64,000 nt of DNA, taken from assembly GCA_031286585.1 (NCBI GenBank), contig JAITUC010000023.1, forward strand, positions 54,227-118,226, given 5' to 3'. Source of the stretch: Delftia acidovorans. Lineage in GTDB: Bacteria > Pseudomonadota > Gammaproteobacteria > Burkholderiales > Burkholderiaceae_C. The notes beneath the pieces were generated by a model, which saw only the letters and a program-made list of their open reading frames with translations, ran no database searches and was not told the origin of the DNA. Shown here in pieces: positions 16,133 through 23,300 of this stretch; the first letter of the stretch is position 1, and each line of letters starts with the position of its first letter. The translations under genes and the position numbers were made by a program.

Positions 16133-18142
16133 TCACTCTCCCGCCAGCGCACGCACCGGGTCCAGCCGCGCCGCCGTCTTGGCCGGCATGTAGCCGAATA
16201 CTAGGCCCGTCACCACGGCGCAGGCAAAGGCGCCCAGCATGGCGCGCACCGAGAACACCACGGGCACGCCCGCCACGATGAGCACCACGCCCACGGCCAG
16301 CCCCGCCAGCAGGCCCACCGTGCCGCCCACGAAGGTGACCAGGCTGGCCTCGGTCAGGAACTGGCGCAGGATGTCGCGCTGGCGCGCGCCAGTGGCCATG
16401 CGGATGCCGATCTCGCGCGTGCGCTCGCGCACCGTCATCAGCATCACGTTCATCACGCCGATGCCGCCCACCACCAGGGAAACGGCGGCGATCAGCCCCA
16501 GCATCACGGCCATGCTCTGGCGCGTGGCCGCCTCGGCCTGGATGCGCGCTGCCGCGTTGCCGATGCCGAAGTCCTCGCGCCCGCCATGCCGGGCCAGCAG
16601 CAGCTTGCGCATGGCGTCCTCCGCCTCGTGCACCACGTCGGAGGACATGGCCTCGATCACCACATAGTCGGGCTGGGTCTGCGACTGGTAGACGCGCGCC
16701 CGGCCCGACCGGTAGGGAATGAAGACCATGTCGTCATAGTCCTGCGCACCCGAGTCCGCGCCGCGCTCGCTCATCACGCCGATGACCTCGAAGGCCGAGG
16801 TGCCGATGATGAGCTGGCGGCCCAGCGGGTTGGGCGTGTCGGGGAAGAAGTGCTGGTGCGCCTTGTGGCCTATGACCACCAGGGGCGCCAGGTCGCGGTC
16901 CTCGGCCTCGGTGAAATAGCGGCCCTGCGCCACCTTCCAGTGGTGCACCAGGGGCATCTCCTCGCTGGCGGCGAAGACGTAGATCTGCTTGTCGGCCTTG
17001 CCGTAGCGCACCGTGATGGGGTCGCCGATCACGGGCATCACGCGCCGTATCTCGGGCAGCTCGCGCACGGCGGCCAGGTCTTCCTCGGTCATCTGGCCGG
17101 CCGGCCCGCCCGTGGCCGGCGGCTTGCTGCCCATGTAGAGAATGGCCGTGCCCATGGTGCCCATCTGCTCGACCACCTTGCGACGCGCGCCCTCGCCGAT
17201 GGCCAGCATGACAATCACCGAGGCCACGCCGATGACGATGCCCAGCAGCGTCAGGCTGGTGCGCACGCGGTTCATGCGCATGCCGCGCCAGGCGCTGCGC
17301 GCGGCTTCGAACAGCTCGGCCAGCCAGGGCGCGCTGGCGCTGCCGCGCTGCGGCGTGAGCGGCAGGGCAGCGGCGCTCGCATTCACTCCATTTGCGGCAT
17401 CGTCGCGCTGGCTGTCGCTGGTGATGCGGCCGTCGCTGATCTCGATCACGCGGCGCGCCTGGGCGGCCACGGTGCGGTCGTGGGTGATGAGGATGATGGT
17501 GTGGCCCGCATCGGCCAGCTCGCGCAGCAGGGCCATGACCTCGGCGCCGCTGTGCGAGTCCAGCGCGCCCGTGGGCTCGTCGGCCAGGATGATCTGGCCG
17601 CCGTTCATCAGCGCGCGCGCAATCGACACGCGCTGCTGCTGCCCGCCCGACAGCTGGTTGGGCCGGTTGCCCAGGCGCGCGCCCAGGCCCAGCCGCTCCA
17701 GCAGCGCATGGGCGCGGCGCACGCGCTCTTCCTTGGGCAGGCCCGCGTAGATGGCGGGCATTTCCACGTTCTCGCTGGCGCTTTCGCTCGCTATCAGGTG
17801 GTAGCCCTGGAAGACGAAGCCGAAGGCCTCGCGCCGCAGCCAGGCCAGCGCGTCCGAGTCCAGCGTGGCCACGTCCTGGCCCTGGAAGTGGTAGCTGCCC
17901 TCGCTGGGCCGGTCCAGGCAGCCCAGGATGTTCATCAGCGTGGACTTGCCCGAACCCGAGCTGCCCACCACGGCCACGAACTCGCCCGCACGTATCTCCA
18001 GGTCGATGCCGTGCAGCACGGTGACGGCGGGCTGCCCGCTGTCGCCGCCGCCGTAGTGCCTGGTGATGCCGCGCAGTGCTATCAGTGGTGCGTTCGATGG
18101 CGCGCCGGCCTGCATGCCCTGCCCCATCACCATTGCAGCCAC
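16133..18142 (-). CDS. macB: MacB-type ABC transporter, fused ATPase and permease
   Basis: About 669 residues, the normal size for MacB. N-terminal ATPase: Walker A VVGSSGSGKSTLMN, Q-loop FVFQGYHL, signature NQLSGGQQQRVSIARALM, Walker B IILADEPTGALDS and the switch histidine in LITHDRTV. After a linker comes a membrane span (TLLGIVIGVASVIVMLAIGEG), a large periplasmic MacB core domain (about 310-510) and three C-terminal FtsX spans. It drives export through MacA and the NodT-type duct and, given the siderophore genes beside it, may be a PvdT-like exporter. The start is uncertain: GTG at 18142, ATG at 18133 and ATG at 18127 are in frame, the last overlapping the macA stop as TGATG. Confidence 0.95.
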   Translation of the reverse strand: MAAMVMGQGMQAGAPSNAPLIALRGITRHYGGGDSGQPAVTVLHGIDLEIRAGEFVAVVGSSGSGKSTLMNILGCLDRPSEGSYHFQGQDVATLDSDALAWLRREAFGFVFQGYHLIASESASENVEMPAIYAGLPKEERVRRAHALLERLGLGARLGNRPNQLSGGQQQRVSIARALMNGGQIILADEPTGALDSHSGAEVMALLRELADAGHTIILITHDRTVAAQARRVIEISDGRITSDSQRDDAANGVNASAAALPLTPQRGSASAPWLAELFEAARSAWRGMRMNRVRTSLTLLGIVIGVASVIVMLAIGEGARRKVVEQMGTMGTAILYMGSKPPATGGPAGQMTEEDLAAVRELPEIRRVMPVIGDPITVRYGKADKQIYVFAASEEMPLVHHWKVAQGRYFTEAEDRDLAPLVVIGHKAHQHFFPDTPNPLGRQLIIGTSAFEVIGVMSERGADSGAQDYDDMVFIPYRSGRARVYQSQTQPDYVVIEAMSSDVVHEAEDAMRKLLLARHGGREDFGIGNAAARIQAEAATRQSMAVMLGLIAAVSLVVGGIGVMNVMLMTVRERTREIGIRMATGARQRDILRQFLTEASLVTFVGGTVGLLAGLAVGVVLIVAGVPVVFSVRAMLGAFACAVVTGLVFGYMPAKTAARLDPVRALAGE

Positions 18143-19350
18143 CGCGGGCCGCGGTCCAGCGGCGTCTCGCCAACGATGACGCGCTCGCCTTCCTGCAGGC
18201 CCTCCAGCACCTCGGCCTGGTGGCGGCTGCGCACGCCCAGGCGCACGGTGCGCTGCTCGGGCTGGCCCCTGGCGTCCAGCACGCGGGCCGTGTGCGCGCT
18301 GCCGCCCTTTTCCGTCTTTTCCGCCTTGTCCGCCTTTTCCGCCTTGTCAGTCACGGCCATCAGCGGCACGGTGAGTGCCTGCACAGCCTGGCCGGTGACG
18401 AAGACCACCTGGGCCGTCATCTGGGGCATGAGTTCGGCGTCTTCGTTGTCCACGTCGAATAGCACGGTATAGGCCACGGCCTTGGTGGCGGGCGCAGGCG
18501 CCTGGCCTGCGCCGCCGCCGGCCGGCGCCTGGCTGGCCGAGGGCGAAGGCAGCACCTGGCGCACCTTGCTGGACCAGCGCCGGGGCCTAGCCTGGTCGGC
18601 GCCGCCCAGCGTGGTGAAGTACACCGGCATGCCGTCGCGCACGCGGCGCACGTCGGCCTCGGACACCTCGGTCCACACCGTCATGGCCGACAGGTCGGCA
18701 ATGCGCAGGATGTTGGGCGTCTGGTAGGTGGCATTCAGCGTCTGGCCCTCACGCGCCTCCACCGACACCACGGTGCCCGCCATGGGCGCGTAGATGCGCG
18801 TATAGCCCAGGCGCGCCTCGTCGGCCTTGAGCGTGGCCTGGGTCTGGTCGATCTGGGCCTTCAGGTGCTCCATGCGCGCGCCCGCAGTGGCCAGGTTGGC
18901 CTCTGCCGTCTGCAGGTCTTCCTCGCGCGTGGCGCCATCGCGGGCCAGTTGGCGCTGGCGCGCGAGCTGCTGCTCGGCCAGCTTGCGCAGCGCCTGCTGC
19001 TCGGCCAGCTGGGCGCGCAGGCCGGCCAGCGAGGCGCGCCCCGCATCCACCGTGGCGCGCTGCACGCTGGGGTCGATCTCCACCAGCAGCGCGCCCTTTT
19101 CCACCTGGGCGCCGGGCTCCACGCGCAGCCGGGTGACCTGGCCCGACACCTGGGCGCCCACGTCCACATAGCGGCGCGGCTGCAGCGTGCCGATGGCGGT
19201 GACGGTGGACTCGATATCGGTGCGCGCCACGTTTTCGGTCTGGTAGGCCACGGCCGGGCGGCTGCCCCACCAGGCGGCCGCGCCACCAGCCACTGCCACC
19301 AGGGCCGCCGCGACGGCAATGGCTCTCCAGCGTTGCTGCGTGCGCGTCAT
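18127..19350 (-). CDS. macA: MacA-type periplasmic adaptor (membrane fusion protein)
   Basis: 407 residues from ATG at 19350, preceded by a GGGGGG-rich ribosome site; an in-frame start 21 bases upstream lacks one. One N-terminal membrane span (AIAVAAALVAVAGGAAAWWG), then lipoyl half-domains around a coiled-coil hairpin (about residues 100-180), beta-barrel and membrane-proximal domains: YVDVGAQVSGQVTRLRVEPGAQVEKGALL, YTRIYAPMAGTVVSVEAREGQ, and GLQEGERVIVGE near the end. It links MacB to the outer-membrane duct. A short repeat of K-A-E-K-(A/T)-D motifs (around 18305-18352) lies in a surface loop. It follows the DUF3325 gene by 49 bases in one operon. Confidence 0.94.
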   Translation of the reverse strand: MTRTQQRWRAIAVAAALVAVAGGAAAWWGSRPAVAYQTENVARTDIESTVTAIGTLQPRRYVDVGAQVSGQVTRLRVEPGAQVEKGALLVEIDPSVQRATVDAGRASLAGLRAQLAEQQALRKLAEQQLARQRQLARDGATREEDLQTAEANLATAGARMEHLKAQIDQTQATLKADEARLGYTRIYAPMAGTVVSVEAREGQTLNATYQTPNILRIADLSAMTVWTEVSEADVRRVRDGMPVYFTTLGGADQARPRRWSSKVRQVLPSPSASQAPAGGGAGQAPAPATKAVAYTVLFDVDNEDAELMPQMTAQVVFVTGQAVQALTVPLMAVTDKAEKADKAEKTEKGGSAHTARVLDARGQPEQRTVRLGVRSRHQAEVLEGLQEGERVIVGETPLDRGPRWLQW

Positions 19351-19399
19351 GCCTGCCCCCCGATCACACACACCCCGGACTGGAACGAAAGCAGGAAAC

Positions 19400-19777
19400 T
19401 CATCTGAAAAACCCCGTAATGCCGAAACTGGAAACCATCAACGCCAAATCCGCCACGGCCAGCACGCCAGCCAGCCAGGCCAGCCGTGCCGCCCAGCGTG
19501 CATGGGCGCTGATCAGGGCCACGGCCATCAGCGCGCCAGCGGACACAAAGCCCAGCCAGGCCACCGTGCCCACCGTGCCGCCCCAGCCCGAGAGAACGGG
19601 CACAAGGGCCAGCGCCAGCAGCGCCGTGCCCAGGCCGCGCAACTGCGGACCACGGCGGGCCGGCAGCTCGCGCGCGCCGGTCAACTGTTCGTAGTGGCGG
19701 TCCATGGCAAAGGCCAGGGCCGCCATGCCTGCAAAGGCCAGGGCCAGTGCGGCCAGGGATGCGTGCAACGTGCTCAT
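19400..19777 (-). CDS. DUF3325-like small membrane protein
   Basis: 125 residues with four predicted membrane spans: near the N-terminus (LAALALAFAGMAALAFAM), then GTALLALALVPVLSGWGG, TVAWLGFVSAGALMAVALI and RLAWLAGVLAVADLALMV. The MDRHYEQL segment after span 1 fits the DUF3325 family seen beside PepSY proteins in siderophore loci. The start overlaps the PepSY stop (ATGA), so translation is coupled. Probably part of an inner-membrane complex that supports reduction of imported ferric siderophore. The family assignment rests on size, topology and position. Confidence 0.75.
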   Translation of the reverse strand: MSTLHASLAALALAFAGMAALAFAMDRHYEQLTGARELPARRGPQLRGLGTALLALALVPVLSGWGGTVGTVAWLGFVSAGALMAVALISAHARWAARLAWLAGVLAVADLALMVSSFGITGFFR

Positions 19778-21495
19778 GCCTGCACCTCCGAGGGGCCGGC
19801 CACGGCGCTCTGGCCCTTGGGAGCCTTTTGCGTGACGGCGGCACCCGCGCCGCGCCGCACCAGCCAGCGCCAGGCCCAGGCGGCCGCCAGCCCCGTGGCC
19901 AGGCAGAACAGCTCCACCCCGGCGCTTTCCCAGTCGCCTTCCAGCATGTGGGCGGACAGGGGCTCGCCCACGGTGATCCAGTTGAGCAGCGGCAGCAGCA
20001 GGCACAGAAACGCCAGCAGGCCCATTTGCTGGCGCCAGGCCGTGGCTGGCGCGCAGGCCAGCGCATGCACCAGGGCCAGCGCCCACAGGCCGAAGAACAC
20101 CCCAAGCTCCCAGTCGCCCCGGTGCGGCAGGCTCACCGGCACCAGGCGGTTGGCCCACAGGTAGCCTATGCAGCCCAGGCCCAGGCCGGCGATGGCGGCC
20201 ACGTTCAGCCCCTCGACCAGCCCGTACACGCGCGCCGTGGCGCTGCCGAACTCGCCCTGGTGCCGGCTGCGGCGCTTGACCATGAACAGGATGGCGCCCG
20301 TGGCCATCATGGCGGCGCCCGCGAGGCCGCACAGGAAGTACAGCCACTTCATGGCCCAGCCGCCGAACCTGACCATGTGCAGCCCGCCCATCACGGCCTG
20401 CGCCAGCGAGGGCGTGCCCCCGTCGGCACCGCCAGGCAGCCTCACCTGCAGCACCTCGCCCGTGGCGGCAGAGAACATGGCCATGCCCGAATTGGGGCTC
20501 AGCCGCTGGTGCGCGCTGTCATCGCTGTTCCAGCCGTAGACGCCGATGCGTGCCGCTGCGTCGCCCGGGTGGTTGACCACCACGGCCCGCACGGCCTGGC
20601 CCATCAGCTCCTGGCCGCGCCGCGCAAACGACTCCAGGTCCGGCACGGCCATGGGCTTGCCGGAAGGCGCGGGCGGGCCGGCCTCGGTCATGTCGGCCAT
20701 GAAGGCCGTGCGTGCCGCATTGCCCATACCGTAGACGGTCCAGACGCCGGCCGGCATGAAGCTCAGGCTGGAGATGGCGATGCCGGTATAGGCAATCATG
20801 AATTGGAACGGCAGCGTCAGCACCGCCACGGCGTTGTGCGCATCCAGCCAGCTGCGCTGGCCCTTGCGCGCGCGGAAGGTGAAGAAGTCCTTGAAGATGC
20901 GCCTGTGCGTGATCACGCCGCTGACCAGGGCCACCAGCATGGCCAGGGCAGCGATGCCCACCACCCACAGCCCCACCTGTCCTGCATGCAGTTCATAGTG
21001 GAAATCCACGAAGTGGTTGCCGCCCAGGGTGGCGCGCGCGGCGCCGTGGCCGTGCCCGTGGCCGGCCGCCATTTCCTCGCCCGTGACGGTGTCCAGCTCG
21101 GCATCGGCGTACTGGCGCTTGGCGTCGAACCAGTAGACATGCAGGTCGCCGCCGCCCTTGTCGTCGGACGGCCAGATCTCCCACATCTGCGCGCCCTTGT
21201 GGTGTTTTTCCATGTAGGCCGCGCCCCAGGCCAGGCGCTGGCCCAGGCTCGCGCCCTGCCCGGCCGGCGCGCTGGCGCGCGCTGCCGCCTCGGCTGCTTC
21301 CTCGGCATGGTGCTCGGGTGTCATCCAGTGCGTGATGGCTTCCTGGAACACGGCCAGCGAACCCGTGAGGAACACCGCGAACAGCAGCCATGAGAACCAC
21401 AGCCCGCACCAGGTGTGCAGCCAGGCCTGGGCCTGGCGGAAACCACCCGTGGCAGCGCCGCTGCCGGGGACCTTGCTGATCTGCGCCTTTGCCAT
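19774..21495 (-). CDS. PepSY-associated TM protein, probable siderophore reductase
   Basis: 573 residues. Topology: a first span at LWFSWLLFAVFLTGSLAVF with HTWCGLWFSW just before it, a periplasmic part, then VVGIAALAMLVALVSGVITH with the histidine pair in ITHRRIFKDFF, VLTLPFQFMIAYTGIAI, a second periplasmic PepSY-like part, and four or more C-terminal spans. Histidines near the membrane edges fit haem ligation, as in FpvG and related PepSY proteins that reduce iron on periplasmic siderophores. A His/Gly run (AGHGHGHGAA) may bind metal. ATG at 21495 has GGAGG 6 bases upstream; a start 18 bases further up overlaps the previous gene. Confidence 0.85.
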   Translation of the reverse strand: MAKAQISKVPGSGAATGGFRQAQAWLHTWCGLWFSWLLFAVFLTGSLAVFQEAITHWMTPEHHAEEAAEAAARASAPAGQGASLGQRLAWGAAYMEKHHKGAQMWEIWPSDDKGGGDLHVYWFDAKRQYADAELDTVTGEEMAAGHGHGHGAARATLGGNHFVDFHYELHAGQVGLWVVGIAALAMLVALVSGVITHRRIFKDFFTFRARKGQRSWLDAHNAVAVLTLPFQFMIAYTGIAISSLSFMPAGVWTVYGMGNAARTAFMADMTEAGPPAPSGKPMAVPDLESFARRGQELMGQAVRAVVVNHPGDAAARIGVYGWNSDDSAHQRLSPNSGMAMFSAATGEVLQVRLPGGADGGTPSLAQAVMGGLHMVRFGGWAMKWLYFLCGLAGAAMMATGAILFMVKRRSRHQGEFGSATARVYGLVEGLNVAAIAGLGLGCIGYLWANRLVPVSLPHRGDWELGVFFGLWALALVHALACAPATAWRQQMGLLAFLCLLLPLLNWITVGEPLSAHMLEGDWESAGVELFCLATGLAAAWAWRWLVRRGAGAAVTQKAPKGQSAVAGPSEVQA

Positions 21496-21496
21496 C

Positions 21497-21823
21497 TCAG
21501 CCTCCCGCGCCATTGCGCGCCAGCAGCAGCGCGGCGCCGCCCAGCACGGCCGTGGGCACCAGCAGCCCCAGCCACACCCGCCCCACCGGCACCGGCGAGA
21601 ACGCCCAGATCACCGCCAGCGTGTGCAGCGCAAAGCTCCACTGCATGCCGGCCAGCACGGCATCGACACGCGCGCCGGGCAGCGCAGCGGCCAGGAAGGC
21701 CGCCAGCGCGCTGGCCAGCGCATAGCCGCCGAAGACGGCGGCCAGCAGGCGGGAAACCACAAGCAGGCCCGGATGGGTGGGTTTGGCGGAATGACCGGAT
21801 TGGCCGGAATGGGAAAGGGACAT
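21497..21823 (-). CDS. DUF3649-like small membrane protein
   Basis: 108 residues with three membrane spans: VVSRLLAAVFGGYALASALAA, SFALHTLAVIWAFSPV and LGLLVPTAVLGGAALLL. Proteins of this type stand directly upstream of PepSY proteins in siderophore-uptake loci and are thought to form one complex with them. It is the first gene of the run DUF3649, PepSY, DUF3325, macA, macB, nodT. Its stop and the PepSY start are one base apart. An intrinsic terminator and a Fur box lie upstream. Confidence 0.75.
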   Translation of the reverse strand: MSLSHSGQSGHSAKPTHPGLLVVSRLLAAVFGGYALASALAAFLAAALPGARVDAVLAGMQWSFALHTLAVIWAFSPVPVGRVWLGLLVPTAVLGGAALLLARNGAGG

Positions 21824-21908
21824 GTAGCGGGTTGTTCAGAAAAGCGGCAATGCAAATGCCGAAAGCAATGGCCGTGACGGCCCTCCTGATACATGACAAA
21901 CGAGATTG

Positions 21909-21941
21909 AAAAAAAGGCCAGCCGCAATGGACAGCGGCCTG
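21909..21941 (-). terminator. intrinsic terminator upstream of the DUF3649 gene
   Basis: On the minus strand: CCA-G-GCCGC, 8-base loop, GCGGC-TGG, then CC and seven T. Eight base pairs with one bulged G. It would stop transcripts starting at the Fur-boxed promoter before they reach the DUF3649 gene. Confidence 0.8.
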
Positions 21942-22050
21942 GGTGGTTGCCGGCCTGCGCCCGGTGTTGCCGTGCCCGCCCGCAGGCCGGCATGGGGCTG
22001 GCACTCACCCTGCACGCGGAGTGCGGTGAGGGAGGCGGACAAATCCATGG
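21909..22050 (-). ncRNA. candidate Fur-controlled small RNA or attenuated leader
   Basis: On the minus strand a promoter-like TATGAT (22062-22057) overlaps the downstream side of a Fur box; a transcript from about 22050 would meet a strong intrinsic terminator after roughly 140 bases. That layout is typical of Fur-repressed small RNAs such as RyhB, PrrF and NrrF. The predicted RNA has a C-rich single-stranded-looking stretch near its 5' end (CGCCTCCCTCACC) that could pair with ribosome sites. The alternative is a leader of the DUF3649-PepSY operon, 86 bases downstream, controlled by readthrough. No sequence family was recognised. A 70-codon frame through it has no ribosome site. Confidence 0.45.
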
Positions 22051-22072
22051 GGCTGGATCATAACCGCGTAAA

Positions 22073-22087
22073 GAAGAATCATTCTCA
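22073..22087 (-). promoter_or_regulatory. Fur box
   Basis: Minus-strand TGAGAATGATTCTTC, close to the 7-1-7 Fur motif TGATAATNATTATCA and nearly the same as the boxes upstream of the two FecI genes. It overlaps a minus-strand promoter and would make the transcript toward the DUF3649-PepSY-MacAB operon iron-repressed. Confidence 0.75.
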
Positions 22088-22205
22088 ATGAACGCAACGC
22101 ATGCCGGGCTCTTTCAGCGGTCCCTGGGCGATCCCTGAAAGGGCGAGATGGCAAGGTGCAACGGGCCGCAAAGCGACTTTGCGCACGCCGCACGCGCTAT
22201 CATCC

Positions 22206-22463
22206 GCACCAGCCCCCTGTCACGGGGCCGGTGCTTCAAAACACCCATTTAGTAAGCGGTGCTGCCTCCCCGAAAGCGAGGCCTTGTCACGTCTGGATTC
22301 CGGGCTGTGGACGCTCGTCCACGCCCCTGCGGTTTCGGGCGGGATGGGGCTACCCGTAAGGGCGTCCGCACATCTTGCTGTGTGTTTTGAACATCCCGTC
22401 CACCTGTTTCGTGCTTCAAAACGCGGAGTCGGTGGTTTCAGTCTCAGTAAGGAGCACGGAAAC
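22206..22463 (+). ncRNA. structured leader RNA resembling P4 CI / P1 C4 immunity RNA
   Basis: A 258-base stretch without a credible gene holds dense structure: a long stem GCACC-A-GCCCC / GGGGC-C-GGTGC (22206-22234), a perfect GTGGACG/CGTCCAC hairpin (22307-22322), and the octamer TTCAAAAC at 22235 and 22415 with its exact complement GTTTTGAA at 22384 between them. Both outer copies lie in small hairpins with the same loop CTTCAAAA but different, compensating stems (GGTG/CACC and CGTG/CGCG). In phage P4, seqB in the CI RNA pairs with seqA and seqC on either side, and causes early termination of the leader; P1 C4 works alike. The same layout here, with a leader peptide right behind, suggests a related antisense regulator. 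A possible -10 TATCAT lies at 22198. Homology was not tested. Confidence 0.55.
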
Positions 22464-22541
22464 ATGACTGCCGTTTCTCTGGCACTCGCCTGCGCGCCCT
22501 CTTTTGGCGCCGCCCTTTCCACACGGAGGGCCAAGGCATGA
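22464..22541 (+). CDS. 25-residue leader peptide behind the structured RNA
   Basis: ATG at 22464 follows AAGGAG by 9 bases, the best ribosome site of the area, and encodes 25 residues beginning MTAVSLALA and ending RRAKA. The stop overlaps the next start (ATGA), so it is coupled to the 124-residue gene behind. Short coupled peptides of this kind follow the C4/CI-type RNAs of phages and satellites. It probably works by being translated rather than as a product. No homologue was checked. Confidence 0.55.
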   Translation: MTAVSLALACAPSFGAALSTRRAKA

Positions 22542-22912
22542 ACCCCACCACCCAGCCCACCCTCGCCAAGGACAGCCACAGCACCCGGCAGCTGTCCAAT
22601 GCCCTCACCCAGGTGGACCATCTCGTGCAGCAAGGCTGTGCAGAGATTTCCTCCATCGCCCAGCTCGCCCTGGCATGGCTGGAGACCCCCAAGGGCCATC
22701 GCCACATGGACGTGGTGGCCCGCGCCCTGCAAAGCATCCGCGACAGCGCCGAGACACTGGCCGACTACGCCGGCACCGAGGCCCAGGCCATGGGCTGCGG
22801 GTTTGAAGACGCGGCCGAGATGCGCCGCGCCGAAGCAGCCGAGGCAGCGGCCAAAGCCATGGCGCACCTGTTCGAATGCCGCACCCATGGACCGGTGCGC
22901 ACGCAGGGCTGA
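22538..22912 (+). CDS. small helical protein of unknown function (paralogue 1)
   Basis: 124 residues; GGAGG stands 9 bases before the start, which also overlaps the leader peptide stop. I do not recognise the family. It is mostly helical and soluble: QLSNALTQVDHLVQQ, AEISSIAQLALAWLETP, VVARALQSIRDSAETLADYAGTEAQAMG, and an Ala/Glu-rich C-terminal helix (AAEMRRAEAAEAAAKAMAHL). The core (residues about 15-85) is clearly related to the next gene. No signal peptide, membrane span or catalytic motif is visible. Context suggests accessory or satellite-phage cargo rather than iron metabolism. Confidence 0.7.
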   Translation: MNPTTQPTLAKDSHSTRQLSNALTQVDHLVQQGCAEISSIAQLALAWLETPKGHRHMDVVARALQSIRDSAETLADYAGTEAQAMGCGFEDAAEMRRAEAAEAAAKAMAHLFECRTHGPVRTQG

Positions 22913-22915
22913 GGC

Positions 22916-23173
22916 ATGGCCATGCACAAGGACACCCCCAGGACACAGCCACCCAGCCAGCACCAGTTGACCAGCGCCATCAACGAGATCCACCACAGCG
23001 TGCAGGCAAACTGCTCCGCGATCTCGGCCCTGGCGCAACTGGCCCTGGCAGCAGTGCATGCACCGCAGGAGCACCACAGCCCGCAGGCCCTGGCCCATGC
23101 ACTGCGCGCCATCCGCGACAGCGCCGACCAGCTGGCTGACCATGTGGAGGCGGAGGCCCAGTACTTGGCGTAG
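22916..23173 (+). CDS. small helical protein of unknown function (paralogue 2)
   Basis: 85 residues. It repeats the core pattern of its upstream neighbour: QLTSAINEIHHSVQANCSAI, SALAQLALAAVHAP, ALAHALRAIRDSADQLADHVEAEAQYLA. Shared features are QL(S/T).A(L/I)..(V/I), (S/I)(I/L)AQLALA, and A(L)..IRDSA(E/D).LADY/H. It lacks the C-terminal Ala/Glu helix. The start is either ATG 22916 or ATG 22922; GAGG fits the second better. The gap to the previous stop is three bases. A tandem duplication is the simplest origin. Function unknown. Confidence 0.65.
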   Translation: MAMHKDTPRTQPPSQHQLTSAINEIHHSVQANCSAISALAQLALAAVHAPQEHHSPQALAHALRAIRDSADQLADHVEAEAQYLA

Positions 23174-23300
23174 TACCCATCCGCCGCCTACCGCGCGATG
23201 ACTCTGCAAGGCTGCTGGCTCCGCAATGGACGCCAGAGGCCTGCACCGCCGTCCCCGGCTGCTGCCGCGCGAACTCCACCCCACCCTCACAGAGAAAGGT

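Noticed and set aside
21836..22048. 70-codon minus-strand frame between the Fur box and the DUF3649 gene
   Set aside because: No ribosome site and the intrinsic terminator lies inside it.
21909..22087. cobalamin riboswitch in the leader of the PepSY operon
   Set aside because: The conserved B12-box and the GGTGAA-type core are missing.
22101..22541. 146-codon frame on the plus strand covering the structured RNA and the leader peptide
   Set aside because: No ribosome site at its start; the sequence shows compensating RNA stems instead of protein constraint. Only the last 25 codons, with their own ribosome site, are kept. Similar frames over C4/CI-type RNAs are often annotated as proteins.
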